Source: Parasphingopyxis sp. (lineage in GTDB: Bacteria; Pseudomonadota; Alphaproteobacteria; Sphingomonadales; Sphingomonadaceae). From it: a stretch of 64,000 nt of DNA. The notes under the pieces were generated by a model, which saw nothing but the letters and a program-made list of their open reading frames with translations, made no database searches and was not told the DNA's origin. Below, in pieces: positions 8,384 through 17,120 of the stretch (the first letter of the stretch is position 1; each line of letters starts with the position of its first letter). Both the position numbers and the translations under genes were made by a program. Location of the stretch: contig NZ_JANQNS010000008.1 in assembly GCF_028279465.1 (NCBI RefSeq), positions 124,001 through 188,000 on the forward strand, given 5' to 3'.

Positions 8384-9904
8384 ATGACGACCGCCGCCGA
8401 GATGCTGCAAAGCGAGTTCGCATCCTATGCCGATGTTGTGTGCGCCCATGCGACCGAACGGCCGGACGATATCGCGGTTGTCGCGGGGGACAGAAGGCTG
8501 AGCTATGCCGCGTTCGATCGCTATGGCGACCGGATTGCTGCCGGGCTTCAGCGAGACGGAGTCCAATCGGGCGAGGCGGTGTCGATTTGCGGCCTCAACG
8601 GCTGGGCCTATGCGGTGCTCTGGCTCGGCATATTGCGAGCCGGGGGGACTGTGGCGCCGCTCGCGCAAAGTTCAACGCCCGAGGCGCTGGCGCTGATGGT
8701 CGAGGATTGTGGCACGCGGCTGCTCTTCGCCGACCAGTCGATCCTCGATACCCTGACGCTGCCGGACGGCGTGACGCCGGTGACGCTGGACGACGATACG
8801 GCGTTCGAAGCCTGGCTGCCGGAAGAAGGCGCGGAGCCCGAACCGGTCGAGATCGATCCCGAACAGGGCTTCAACATCATTTATTCGAGCGGCACGACGG
8901 GCACGCCCAAGGGCATCGTCCATTCGCATCAGATGCGCTGGCGGCAGGTGACGGCCTTCGGTGGGCTGATCTTCACGCCCGCGACCGTCGCGCTGCTCTC
9001 GACGCCGCTCTATTCGAACACGACGCTGGTGAGCTTCCTCCCCTGTATCGGCAATGGCGGCAAGGCGGTGCTGATGCAGAAGTTCAAGACAACGGAATTT
9101 CTTGAACTCAGCGAGCGTGAAAAGGTGACGACGGCGATGCTTGTGCCGATCCAGTATAAGCGGCTGATGGCTGAGCCGCGTTTCGACGATTACGACCTGT
9201 CCTCCTATCTGATGAAATTCTGCACGAGCGCACCGTTCGCGGCGGAGCTGAAGGCGGACATTCTGAAACGCTGGCCGGGCGGGCTCGTCGAATTTTACGG
9301 CATGACCGAAGGTGGCGGCAGCTGCGCGCTGCGCGCCCATGAATTTCCCGACAAGCTCCATACGGTCGGCCAGCCTATGCCGGGCCATGACATCCGCCTC
9401 ATCGACGAGCAGGGCAAGGAAGTACCGCAGGGCGAGATCGGCGAAATTGTCGGGCGCTCGGGTACGATCATGAAGGGCTATCACAACCGGCCCGAACAGA
9501 CGCGCGACACCGAATGGTATGATGAAGAGGGCAACCGCTTCATCCGCACCGGCGATGTCGGGCGGTTCGACGAAGACGGGTTCCTGACGCTGATGGATCG
9601 CCGCAAGGACATGATTATTTCGGGCGGATTTAATATCTATCCCAGTGACTTGGAAGCGGTTGTTATCGAGCATCCCGAAGTCGACGAGGTCGCCGTGATC
9701 GGCGTGCCGAGCGAGGATTGGGGCGAAACGCCGGTCGGTGTCGTCGTCGGGCCGCGCGATGCCGAGGCGATCAGGGACTGGGCCAACGCGAAGCTCGGCA
9801 AAACCCAACGGCTTGCCGCCGTTCATATCGTCGATGAATTGCCGCGCAGCGCAATCGGTAAGGTATTGAAGCGCGAATTGCGCGAGAGCCTGAAGCTCGG
9901 CTGA
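8384..9904 (+). CDS. AMP-dependent acyl-CoA synthetase/ligase
   Basis: 506 residues, ANL superfamily. It adenylates a carboxylic acid with ATP and transfers it to CoA. Motifs: the P-loop YSSGTTGTPKG (about 166-176), the core YGMTEGGG, the hinge-region TGDVGRFDEDGFL and DRRKDMIISGGFNIYPSDLE, and the C-terminal catalytic Lys in AIGKVLKREL. AGAGGAGC is about 7 bp before the ATG at 8384. Together with the acyl-CoA dehydrogenase and SDR upstream it supplies the activation step of a beta-oxidation-type route. The family includes fatty acyl, aryl and feruloyl-CoA ligases, so the substrate is open. Confidence 0.93.
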   Translation: MTTAAEMLQSEFASYADVVCAHATERPDDIAVVAGDRRLSYAAFDRYGDRIAAGLQRDGVQSGEAVSICGLNGWAYAVLWLGILRAGGTVAPLAQSSTPEALALMVEDCGTRLLFADQSILDTLTLPDGVTPVTLDDDTAFEAWLPEEGAEPEPVEIDPEQGFNIIYSSGTTGTPKGIVHSHQMRWRQVTAFGGLIFTPATVALLSTPLYSNTTLVSFLPCIGNGGKAVLMQKFKTTEFLELSEREKVTTAMLVPIQYKRLMAEPRFDDYDLSSYLMKFCTSAPFAAELKADILKRWPGGLVEFYGMTEGGGSCALRAHEFPDKLHTVGQPMPGHDIRLIDEQGKEVPQGEIGEIVGRSGTIMKGYHNRPEQTRDTEWYDEEGNRFIRTGDVGRFDEDGFLTLMDRRKDMIISGGFNIYPSDLEAVVIEHPEVDEVAVIGVPSEDWGETPVGVVVGPRDAEAIRDWANAKLGKTQRLAAVHIVDELPRSAIGKVLKRELRESLKLG

Positions 9905-9909
9905 TCGCG

Positions 9910-10878
9910 TTACTGCGCCGGGTCGCGCCCGGATTCGATGGCGTCGCTGACGCCCTGCATCGCGCCTGCAATATCGTCGAGCGCGTCTGCCTGCGACCGG
10001 ACCGCGTTTTCGGCACTGGCTTCGCGTGCGATCCGCTCGTCCTCGCTCAGGATGCGGATCCGCGATTCATGCATGTACCCGCGCGTGCCGTCCGCGGCCA
10101 TGATCTCCCACCAGTCGGCGACCTGCTCGCGCGTCGAGAACATCTCGCCGTCCGAAATGGCGCGCAAGACAGCGGCGCCCCGCGCCGGCGCGTTGCGCAT
10201 ATAGGTGAAGCCGTCCGGATCGTCGATCACGGCGCGCAGCGGGAATTCCTCCACCGGTTCTTCCGCGTCTTCGGCGGCGATCGCTTCCTCTCTATTCTCT
10301 TGCATAGCCGGCTTTTCCCGATCCGGCAGCCACAGAAACAGCGCGACGGCGATCGTTGCGCCCAGCGCAACGATGCCCGCGATCAGCGGAAGGCGGTTCG
10401 ATCGAGCGGCGCTGTCTGCTTCGGCCCATACAGGCTCCGGCGGCGGCGCGCTCGGCATGGCATAGGCGGGCTCGGCAGCGCTGTTCGGCGGACCGCATAG
10501 TTCGGTCAGGCTTTCCCGGATCTTGCGCCACCCCGAATGATCGTCCTGGCCCTGCCAATCGTCTAGCATCACGCACTGAATCTGGTTGAAGGGCAGGGGC
10601 GGCGGCGTGTCGTCGAGCGCGCTCTGGATCAGTTTCTTCTGGTTGCGCGCGATATCGGCCTCGGCCCGCACCCATTCCGATGCCGCCGCGCTTTTCGACC
10701 AGACGACGATCGCCGCCTTGGCCACGCCGATCTTCTCCGTGATCACATCGCCATAGGATTTGTGCGGCGGTAGTTCCTCATCCCACCAGACGGCATAGCC
10801 CAGAGCGGCGCATTTCTCGGCGAGCAGCCGGACCTTGGCCCGGTTTTCGCGCGAATAGGAGATGAAGATATCGACCAT
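9910..10878 (-). CDS. TIR domain - transmembrane - SH3-like protein
   Basis: 322 residues with three parts. Residues 1-about 130 are a TIR domain: FISYSRENRAKV (box 1), AVWWDEELPPHKS (box 2 region), and SAAASEWVRAE, where Glu73 sits at the position of the NADase catalytic glutamate of SARM1 and plant TIRs (W-x3-E). Residues about 165-187 form one transmembrane helix (LIAGIVALGATIAVALFLW). Residues about 208-275 are SH3-like (GFTYMRNAPARGAAVLRAI... DWWEIMAADGTRGYMHESRI). The TIR would be cytoplasmic and the SH3 part periplasmic. It may act as a membrane-linked signalling or NAD-cleaving protein; no recognised defence partner is adjacent. It ends 5 bp from the convergent ligase gene. Confidence 0.85.
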   Translation of the reverse strand: MVDIFISYSRENRAKVRLLAEKCAALGYAVWWDEELPPHKSYGDVITEKIGVAKAAIVVWSKSAAASEWVRAEADIARNQKKLIQSALDDTPPPLPFNQIQCVMLDDWQGQDDHSGWRKIRESLTELCGPPNSAAEPAYAMPSAPPPEPVWAEADSAARSNRLPLIAGIVALGATIAVALFLWLPDREKPAMQENREEAIAAEDAEEPVEEFPLRAVIDDPDGFTYMRNAPARGAAVLRAISDGEMFSTREQVADWWEIMAADGTRGYMHESRIRILSEDERIAREASAENAVRSQADALDDIAGAMQGVSDAIESGRDPAQ

Positions 10879-10953
10879 GATGCTGGATCAAGAATAGCGC
10901 CTTGCCGCGATGACATAAAGCAGCCCGACCGGGAATCGAAGAAAGCGCCGAGC

Positions 10954-11298
10954 TTACCCTGCGTCCGTCATCCGGTCGCAATTGAGGCGCGGCGTGCCGC
11001 CGGCATCGGTCGTATAGCGGCATTCGACCGTGATCTCGTTGCCGCTCTCGGGATCGCGGATCGTCGCATTGCCGATATAGCGGGCGCCGTCAGGGGCCAG
11101 TTCCATCGTCACGTCGGTGACCTCGGCGCCTTCCGCTTCATAGGCGTCGCGCACTGCGTTTTCGACCAATGCGCGGTCCCGCTCAGCGCTTTCTTCTGCG
11201 GCGGTGGCGGCCGCTTCTTCAGCGGCCTCCGGAGAACCGCACGCGGCCAACAGCAAGGCGGCGGCGAACAGCGATACGGTGCGAAAAGGGGCGGTCAT
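10954..11298 (-). CDS. Small lipoprotein with one copy of a Cys-Cys repeat domain
   Basis: 114 residues. Signal peptide with lipobox LLAAC, then an Ala/Glu-rich linker (EAAEEAAATAAEESAERD) and a ~65-residue domain with V-x-Y-x-x-G... Y-x-G... C... C spacing (AVRDAYEAEGAEVTDVTMEL, RYIGNATIRDPESG, ITVECRY, RLNCD). The same domain occurs twice in the neighbouring lipoprotein at 11386. I chose the ATG at 11298 because GAGG lies 6 bp upstream; the ATG at 11304 leaves no room for a ribosome site. It lies between the TIR gene and its paralogue on the same strand. Function unknown; the two cysteines may form a disulfide in the periplasm. Confidence 0.7.
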   Translation of the reverse strand: MTAPFRTVSLFAAALLLAACGSPEAAEEAAATAAEESAERDRALVENAVRDAYEAEGAEVTDVTMELAPDGARYIGNATIRDPESGNEITVECRYTTDAGGTPRLNCDRMTDAG

Positions 11299-11385
11299 GG
11301 GCATCCTCGATAACTTCGAAAACGCCCTAACCGATTCTGCGCGGGATTTTCCAGTGCGGATTGCGCCGGACCGGGCATGTGCGTC

Positions 11386-11877
11386 TTACGGCGCGCACTG
11401 CCAATTCGCATCGCCATCGGCGAGATCGACCGTACAATCGTGGCGATTGCGCTGGCCGGTCTGCGGGTTGGTATAGTCGACATGGCCGGTATAGCTGGTG
11501 TCGCTTTCGGACGTCAGTTCGGCGTAGACTTCTTGCGCGCCGCGTTCCTCATAACCATCGACGATCATCTGGGCGAGGTCGTTTACACGCGGATAGCATC
11601 GCCAGGACGCTTCGTTATTCTCGACCGGTTCGACCGAGCATTCGAGTGTGCGCTGGACATCGTTCTGCTGGGGAACGGTATATTCGACTTCGCCGATATA
11701 GCCGCCCTCTTCGGTCTCTTCGAGCGAGACCGCGATATTCTCATATCCTTCGCCCTCGTAATTCTCGACGATCGATTGTTCGATATCCTCCAGACTCGGT
11801 CCGCCAAAGCTGAATTCGCAGCCGGTCAGCGCCAAGGCCATCGCCGTTGCCGTGACGATCCCGAAAGTCCGTTTCAT
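11386..11877 (-). CDS. Lipoprotein with two tandem copies of the Cys-Cys repeat domain
   Basis: 163 residues from the ATG at 11877, which has AGGGGG about 7 bp upstream; a longer frame starts at 11922 but would bury the signal. Signal peptide with lipobox LTGC. The mature protein is two similar ~63-residue units: DIEQSIVENYEGEGYENIAV with GYIGEVEYTVPQQ, TLECSV and WRC, then DLAQMIVDGYEERGAQEVYA with SYTGHVDYTNPQTG, HDCTV and WQC. Both match the single unit of the neighbour at 10954. The pair look like products of duplication. Very acidic; no catalytic motif seen. Function unknown. Confidence 0.7.
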   Translation of the reverse strand: MKRTFGIVTATAMALALTGCEFSFGGPSLEDIEQSIVENYEGEGYENIAVSLEETEEGGYIGEVEYTVPQQNDVQRTLECSVEPVENNEASWRCYPRVNDLAQMIVDGYEERGAQEVYAELTSESDTSYTGHVDYTNPQTGQRNRHDCTVDLADGDANWQCAP

Positions 11878-11952
11878 ATGCATGCCCCCTTCGATTCGCG
11901 CCCTTTTCGAAATCTGCGGCAAAGCATTAGCTGAGTCAAAAGCGGAAGCGCG

Positions 11953-13170
11953 TCAGGCCAGTGCCGAATAGATGAGCGTCTTGAGTTCCCGGCGGATCGG
12001 GTAGGTGTTGGACGGCTGGAGCTGGGTCATGAAAACCATCGTCAGATCCTCGACCGGATCGACGAAAAAGGCGGTCGAATACATGCCCCCCCAATAAAAT
12101 TCGCCGGCTGAGCCGGGCATCATCGACCGCGCCGGATCGAGATTGACCGCGAGGCCAAGGCCGAAGCCGGTGCCCGCATTTTGCGTCTCGCTGAACATGG
12201 CGATCGACATATCGGCGAGGTCGCGGCCGCCGGGCAGATGGTTCTGCGCCATCAGCTCGATCGTCTTGCGGCCGAGGATGCGGGCATCGCCGAGTGAACC
12301 CTTACCGAGCAGCATGCGGCAGAAACGATGATAGTCGGCGCTCGTCGAAATCAGCCCGCCGCCGCCCGAGAGCAGCTTGGGCGGCCTCGACCAGATGCTC
12401 TCCTCCGCCCGGTCGAACATCACCGGCTCTTTCGGCGTCCATGTCCAGCAATCGCCGAGCCGGCCGAGCTTGCTTTCCGGCACGGTGAAGAAGGTGTCGT
12501 CCATGCCGAGCGGGGCGAGGATATGGTCCGCGAAATAGGCGTCGAGCGTCTGCCCAGATACGCGCTGGATCACGGCGCCGAGCACATCGGTCGAGACTGA
12601 GTAATTCCAAGCCGTACCCGGCGAGAATTCGAGCGGCAGCGTTCCAAGATCGGCGACGAAGCTATCGAGATCGTGATTGCCGTGCCACTTTTCGATCTTC
12701 CGGTCCCGATAGGCGAGGTCGATATTGGAGCGGTTCTGAAAAGCGTAGGTGAGGCCCGATGTGTGGCGCAGCAGGTCCACCATCCGCATCGGCGCCTCGG
12801 TTGGCGTGGTGGCGAACGGGACTTGCGCGCCGCCGCCTGCATAGACGCCGAGCCCCTTGAACTCGGGCAACACGCGATGGACCGGATCGTCGAGCGCGAC
12901 CTTGCCCTGTTCGACAAGCTGCATAAAGGCGACCGAAGTGATCGGCTTGGTCATCGATGCGATGCGGAAGAGTTGATCGTCGAGGAGCGGTGCGCCATCC
13001 TCGCGCGCTATCCCGCCAGACGCGAACAGCGCGATATCGTCGCCCCGGCCGATCGTCAGCTGGAAATTCTTCATCTTGCCGCTGGCGATGTAGCGCTCGT
13101 TGATGAACTCGGGGATGTAGCTCAGGCGGTTGGGGATGAAACCCAGCGCATCAGGATCGGCGGTTTGCAT
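11953..13170 (-). CDS. Serine hydrolase, beta-lactamase/EstB family
   Basis: 405 residues. The catalytic Ser-Lys motif SMTK is at 72-75 ([13 protein letters not shown]) and the Tyr motif is [11 protein letters not shown]; the C-terminal [17 protein letters not shown] replaces the KTG box, as in esterase-type members (EstB, family VIII). No signal peptide, so probably a cytoplasmic esterase. I take the ATG at 13170 (GGAGG about 10 bp upstream) because the longer frame to 13224 is only translation of the palindromic repeat at 13192-13279. It is the last gene of a minus-strand run (SDR, transporter, acyl-CoA dehydrogenase, hydrolase), so it may release an acid or alcohol for the pathway. Substrate unknown. 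Confidence 0.87.
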   Translation of the reverse strand: MQTADPDALGFIPNRLSYIPEFINERYIASGKMKNFQLTIGRGDDIALFASGGIAREDGAPLLDDQLFRIASMTKPITSVAFMQLVEQGKVALDDPVHRVLPEFKGLGVYAGGGAQVPFATTPTEAPMRMVDLLRHTSGLTYAFQNRSNIDLAYRDRKIEKWHGNHDLDSFVADLGTLPLEFSPGTAWNYSVSTDVLGAVIQRVSGQTLDAYFADHILAPLGMDDTFFTVPESKLGRLGDCWTWTPKEPVMFDRAEESIWSRPPKLLSGGGGLISTSADYHRFCRMLLGKGSLGDARILGRKTIELMAQNHLPGGRDLADMSIAMFSETQNAGTGFGLGLAVNLDPARSMMPGSAGEFYWGGMYSTAFFVDPVEDLTMVFMTQLQPSNTYPIRRELKTLIYSALA

Positions 13171-13191
13171 GATCGCTGCTCCCTCCTCATC

Positions 13192-13279
13192 CGTCATCCC
13201 AGCGAAGGCTGGGATCTCAGGCAACTATGCGGAACAGTCCCGCCAGAAAGCCCGAGATTCCAGCCTTCGCTGGAATGAA
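13192..13279. repeat. Intergenic palindromic repeat (CGTCATCCCAGCGAAGGCTGGG type)
   Basis: It begins CGTCATCCCAGCGAAGGCTG and closes with CCAGCCTTCGCTGGAATGA, so each end is itself a hairpin (CCAGC-GAAG-GCTGG) and the two ends are inverted relative to each other. It belongs to the same class as 20802-20890. It lies between the acyl-CoA dehydrogenase and the hydrolase genes. Because it is open in one frame it generates a false N-terminal extension on the hydrolase. Confidence 0.8.
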
Positions 13280-13293
13280 GTGAAACATCATTT

Positions 13294-14580
13294 CTAACGC
13301 GTGACGCCGATATCGCCGCTGCTCATCGCGCCATCATCTTCGGTCGGCGCATGGCGGCCGAATTCCCAGCGGGCGATGGCGCGGGCATGGACTTCGTCGG
13401 GGCCGTCGGCGAGGCGCAGCGTGCGCTGGCTCGCATAGGCGCGGGCGAGGCCCGGATCGGTTGTGACGCCGGCGCCGCCGAACGCCTGGATCGCGTCGTC
13501 GATGATATCGAGCGCCATTTGCGGGGCGGCGACCTTGATCATCGCGATCTCGTTGCGCGCCGTCTTGTTGCCGGCCTTGTCCATCATGTCGGCGGCCTTG
13601 AGGCAGAGCAGCCGATTCTGCTCGATGCCGATCCGCGCCTTGGCGACGCGCCATTCCCAGATCGAGTGATCGGCGATCGTCTTGCCGAACGCGACGCGCG
13701 ACTGGAGACGCTTGCACATCTTTTCGAGTGCTTCTTCCGCCACGCCGATTGTGCGCATGCAGTGATGGATACGGCCCGGGCCGAGGCGGCCCTGCGCGAT
13801 CTCGAAACCGCGGCCTTCGCCGAGAAGCAGGTTCGACGCCGGCACGCGGACATCCTTGAGGATGACCTCCATATGGCCGTGCGGCGCGTCGTCATAGCCG
13901 AAGACGGGCAGGTGACGTACGATCTCGACGCCTTCGGCATCGGTCGGCATCAGGATCATCGACTGCTGCTGGTGGCGCTGCGCTTCGAAGTCCGTCTTGC
14001 CCATGACGATCGCGACCTTACAGCGCGGATCGCCGAGGCCGGACGACCACCATTTGCGGCCGTTGATGACATAATCATCGCCATCGCGCTCGATCTTCGT
14101 TTCGATATTGGTCGCGTCGGACGAGGCGACCTGTGGCTCGGTCATCAGAAAGGCGGAGCGGATTTCGCCGTTCATCAGCGGGCGGAGCCACTGCTCCTTC
14201 TGTTCGAGCGTGCCGTAGCGATGGAAGACTTCCATGTTGCCGGTATCGGGCGCCGAGCAGTTGAAGCATTCGGACGCAATGCCGACCCGGCCCATTTCCT
14301 CGGCGCACAGGGCGTATTCGAGATTCGTGAGCTGTTCACCCTCAAACTCGAACGTATCGTCGACATGCGTCTGGCCGGAATGGGGCGGCATGAAGAAGTT
14401 CCACAGGCCCTTGGCTTTCGCCTTTTCCTTCAGCTCTTCGAGCGTATCGCTCGTGCCCCAGCGATTGTCGGGCGGGAACTCGGCGGCATAGTCATCGACA
14501 CGCGGCCGGACTTCCTCATCGATAAAGGCTTTGACGCGGTCGCGGAAATGGGTCTCGCGGTCCGAAAGGTTGAAATCCAT
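13294..14580 (-). CDS. Acyl-CoA dehydrogenase (ACAD10/11-like)
   Basis: 428 residues. Acyl-CoA dehydrogenase with the FAD/substrate motif [25 protein letters not shown], the helical domain [20 protein letters not shown] and the C-terminal [20 protein letters not shown] ... LADGPDEVH. The last motif, in place of IYEGTS, is characteristic of the ACAD10/ACAD11 branch, which handles longer or branched acyl-CoAs. It follows the GPH transporter by 30 bp on the same strand; AAGGAGACT precedes the ATG at 14580. A 414-residue open frame on the other strand (13351-14595) is only its shadow. Confidence 0.93.
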   Translation of the reverse strand: MDFNLSDRETHFRDRVKAFIDEEVRPRVDDYAAEFPPDNRWGTSDTLEELKEKAKAKGLWNFFMPPHSGQTHVDDTFEFEGEQLTNLEYALCAEEMGRVGIASECFNCSAPDTGNMEVFHRYGTLEQKEQWLRPLMNGEIRSAFLMTEPQVASSDATNIETKIERDGDDYVINGRKWWSSGLGDPRCKVAIVMGKTDFEAQRHQQQSMILMPTDAEGVEIVRHLPVFGYDDAPHGHMEVILKDVRVPASNLLLGEGRGFEIAQGRLGPGRIHHCMRTIGVAEEALEKMCKRLQSRVAFGKTIADHSIWEWRVAKARIGIEQNRLLCLKAADMMDKAGNKTARNEIAMIKVAAPQMALDIIDDAIQAFGGAGVTTDPGLARAYASQRTLRLADGPDEVHARAIARWEFGRHAPTEDDGAMSSGDIGVTR

Positions 14581-14610
14581 GAAGAGTCTCCTTGATAATC
14601 CGAATTCAAA

Positions 14611-16086
14611 TCACATCGTCGCTTCGCCGGCCGCGCCGCGCATGCGTGCGATGCGCGCTTCGTGGTCGGCCTGATCGATCGGGAATCGACTGACGATGGC
14701 CGCTGCCGAAAGCGCTAGCACGGTAATGATGCCCGTATACACCATCGCGAGATTGTTGAGGATGGATTGCGGCACCTCGCCCGGCGTTGCGCCGATCGGG
14801 AAGGATACGAGTGCGATGATGCCGGCGGTGATCGCGATCCCCATGCCCGATACGCATTTCTGGACGAAGAAATTGCCCGCGAAGAATATGCCCTCGTTGC
14901 GCTTGCCGCTGCGCTCGGCATCGTCCTCGATCACATCGGTCAGCATCGAAACCTTGAGGATCAGGCCGGATACCAACAGCCCGCTGCCGAGCGCCATGAA
15001 CAGGACGAGGATTGGCAGCAGTATCGGGTCGCCATTTTCGGGCATGATGCCGAACACCCGGCCCAGATAGGCCGCCGGGGTGAACACGATCGACGAAAGA
15101 ATGAAGATATAGGCCGCGCGGCGCTTGCCGATCCGTTTCGAGAGCCAGGCCGAAGCGACCACCGCGCAGGCGATGCCGGCGACGAGGCCGATCACGAACC
15201 AGGCGAGCGCCGCCGAGTCCAGCTCCCAGAAATAGGTGATGAAATACATGAGCAGGCCGAGATTGAGGCCGAGTGTGGAATTGGCGAACAACGTGCACAA
15301 CATCAGGATCTTGAAGCCGGGATTGTTGAACGAGCGGAGGATCAGCCGTAGCTCCTCGCGCAGCGATTGGCGCTGATAATTGTTCTTCGGCAGATATTTG
15401 ATCTCGCTATGCGTGCCCATGCCCGCAATGATGATCACGCTCGCCATGATGACGGCGCCAATCAGTGCGAAACTTTCATAGCCGGCCGGGTTGAGCTGAC
15501 CGTCCGGATAGCCGGGGGCGGGCACCAGCAGAAACGCATAGGTAATGAGCAGCATCGATGAGCCGCCAAACCAGCCGAAGAAAAACCGCAGCCCGTAGAG
15601 CCGCGTGCGCTCATGATATTCGCTGGTAAGCTCCGGCCCGAGCGAGGCCATCGGCACCTCGAAGAAAGACATGCTCGCGCGCACGAGAAAGGCTGCACCG
15701 AAGATGAAGAAGAACATCTGCCCGTCGGTTAGCTCGGGTGGATTCCACAGGAATATAAAGCACAAAGCCGCCGGTATCGCGGACCCGTAGAGAAACGGAT
15801 GCCGCCGGCCCCAGCGCGTTTTCAGATTGTCGGAGAGATGGCCGATCAGCGGATCGTTGAAGGCGTCGAAGACAAGCGCGCAGAGCAGGGCGCTGCCGAC
15901 GATTGTCGCGGGCACGCCGATCACCTGATTGAAATAGAAGGTCAGCAGCAGCGCGAAGCTGAGGTCTTTGATGCCGAAGGCGATGGCGCCGAAGCCGAAG
16001 AAGAATTTCACACGGGCCGGCACATGCCGTTCCAGCGGAACGGAGGCATTGCCGGCAGGGGCGTCTGGCTGGGCCGTGTCGCTCAT
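14611..16086 (-). CDS. MFS transporter of the GPH (glycoside-pentoside-hexuronide:cation symporter) type
   Basis: 491 residues with about 12 hydrophobic segments, an inner-membrane secondary transporter. The first cytoplasmic loop carries DPLIGHLSDNLKTRWGRRHP, the signature of the GPH/MelB family. Members move sugars or related solutes with H+ or Na+. Its position 7 bp after an SDR gene and 30 bp before an acyl-CoA dehydrogenase gene suggests that here it imports a pathway substrate (for example a terpenoid, steroid or glycosylated compound) rather than a simple sugar; that is inference. Confidence 0.88.
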   Translation of the reverse strand: MSDTAQPDAPAGNASVPLERHVPARVKFFFGFGAIAFGIKDLSFALLLTFYFNQVIGVPATIVGSALLCALVFDAFNDPLIGHLSDNLKTRWGRRHPFLYGSAIPAALCFIFLWNPPELTDGQMFFFIFGAAFLVRASMSFFEVPMASLGPELTSEYHERTRLYGLRFFFGWFGGSSMLLITYAFLLVPAPGYPDGQLNPAGYESFALIGAVIMASVIIIAGMGTHSEIKYLPKNNYQRQSLREELRLILRSFNNPGFKILMLCTLFANSTLGLNLGLLMYFITYFWELDSAALAWFVIGLVAGIACAVVASAWLSKRIGKRRAAYIFILSSIVFTPAAYLGRVFGIMPENGDPILLPILVLFMALGSGLLVSGLILKVSMLTDVIEDDAERSGKRNEGIFFAGNFFVQKCVSGMGIAITAGIIALVSFPIGATPGEVPQSILNNLAMVYTGIITVLALSAAAIVSRFPIDQADHEARIARMRGAAGEATM

Positions 16087-16093
16087 CGGCTGG

Positions 16094-16951
16094 CTAGGCG
16101 GTCCCTTCCAATTGCGCTTGCGCTTCGATTAGCTCCAGCAGGCCGGGCGTATTCTCGTCCCAGCTATGGCGATGGCCGACCGTGATCCCGCCATCGACGG
16201 TCAGATCGGTCCCGTTCACGAAACCGCCATCCTCGGAGCAGAGATAGAGCACCGCTTGCGCGATATCCTCCGGAGCGCCCGAACGGGATACCGGCTGCGC
16301 GATCGGCGAGACCATGCGGATCGCCTGATCGACGCGCTGCGCCTCTTCCGGCTCGTTCTTGTAAGCGTCCGCGAAAATGTTCGTCATGATGAAACCCGGG
16401 CTGATCGAGTTCACCCGGATATTGAACTTGGCGAGTTGTGCTGCGGAGAGCTTCGAGAGATGCCGCACCCCGGCCTTGGCCGTCGCATAGGCGACCGGAC
16501 CCCAGCCGGCTTCGTGCGCATTGATCGACGAGGTGTTGACGATCGCGCCGCCGTCCGGATTTTTCTTCATATGATCGACGGCGTAGCGCGTGCCCATGGC
16601 GACCGCGCGCAGCAGCAGGTTCATCGTCGAATCCCATGCCTCCGCCGTCATCTCATCGATCGTCTCACGCGCGCCGCCCGCGCCCGCATTGTTGAACAGG
16701 ATATCGATCCCGCCGAAATGTTCGGCGGCATTGTCCATCAGACTCTTGAGATCGTCGACATTGCAGACGTCCGTCGGCTGGAAGGCGAGGCGGTTATCGA
16801 AGTGCGCATCGGCCGCCATCGCATCGCCTGTTTCGGCGTTGAGATCGCCCATCATCACCTGCGCGCCTTCGGCGATGAACGCTTCGACGGTCGCCTTGCC
16901 GATGCCCGAAGCACCGCCCGTGACGACCACGCGCTTGCCTGCGAATCTCAT
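16094..16951 (-). CDS. SDR-family oxidoreductase
   Basis: 285 residues, classical SDR. TGGASGIG nucleotide motif, Asp after beta2 (MMGDLNAETG, suggesting NAD), NNAG at about 89-92, Ser in VNTSSINAHEAG, the Tyr-Lys pair in AYATAKAGV, and DLTVDGGITVG near the C terminus. It is the first gene of the minus-strand run with the transporter, acyl-CoA dehydrogenase and hydrolase. Its start is 93 bp from the LiuR-like palindrome at 17045, in a divergent promoter region shared with the acyl-CoA dehydrogenase at 17121. Probably a hydroxyacyl-CoA or alcohol dehydrogenase. Confidence 0.92.
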   Translation of the reverse strand: MRFAGKRVVVTGGASGIGKATVEAFIAEGAQVMMGDLNAETGDAMAADAHFDNRLAFQPTDVCNVDDLKSLMDNAAEHFGGIDILFNNAGAGGARETIDEMTAEAWDSTMNLLLRAVAMGTRYAVDHMKKNPDGGAIVNTSSINAHEAGWGPVAYATAKAGVRHLSKLSAAQLAKFNIRVNSISPGFIMTNIFADAYKNEPEEAQRVDQAIRMVSPIAQPVSRSGAPEDIAQAVLYLCSEDGGFVNGTDLTVDGGITVGHRHSWDENTPGLLELIEAQAQLEGTA

Positions 16952-17044
16952 AGCGTTCCTCTCTTGGCCGAAAGGCTAGGGCAAAGCGATGACGCCCGAA
17001 AGCCCGTTGCGACCGAAAACTTTTTCTTGTGGCTTAGCCGAGTA

Positions 17045-17060
17045 TTGACGTAAACGTAAA
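17045..17060. promoter_or_regulatory. LiuR-like (MerR family) palindromic operator/promoter in a divergent region
   Basis: TTGACGTAAACGTAAA, 15 of 16 bases identical to the element at 6195-6210, with the same palindromic core ACGT-NN-ACGT. It lies 60 bp before the acyl-CoA dehydrogenase at 17121 and 93 bp from the start of the divergent SDR at 16951. The TTGACG half can serve as a -35 box for the plus-strand operon. One regulator may therefore control both arms of this region and the operon at 6235. Confidence 0.6.
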
Positions 17061-17120
17061 GCAAGATTCGCGCTCCCGCGCCCGCGGGATTAGTATGGCG
17101 AAGACCGATAGGAGATTGCG

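Noticed and set aside
8672-9826. 384-codon open frame on the minus strand
   Set aside because: Antisense to the acyl-CoA synthetase with all ANL motifs on the plus strand.
9910-11877. TIR protein plus neighbours as an anti-phage system
   Set aside because: No nuclease, Thoeris-type partner, Argonaute or other defence gene nearby; the neighbours are small lipoproteins and metabolic genes. Kept only as a domain observation.
13171-13224. N-terminal extension of the serine hydrolase to 13224
   Set aside because: The extra residues are translation of the palindromic repeat; the ATG at 13170 has its own ribosome site.
13351-14595. 414-codon open frame on the plus strand
   Set aside because: It is the antisense shadow of the ACAD10/11-like gene on the minus strand. 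GC-rich codon use keeps the frame open, and its product has no domain.
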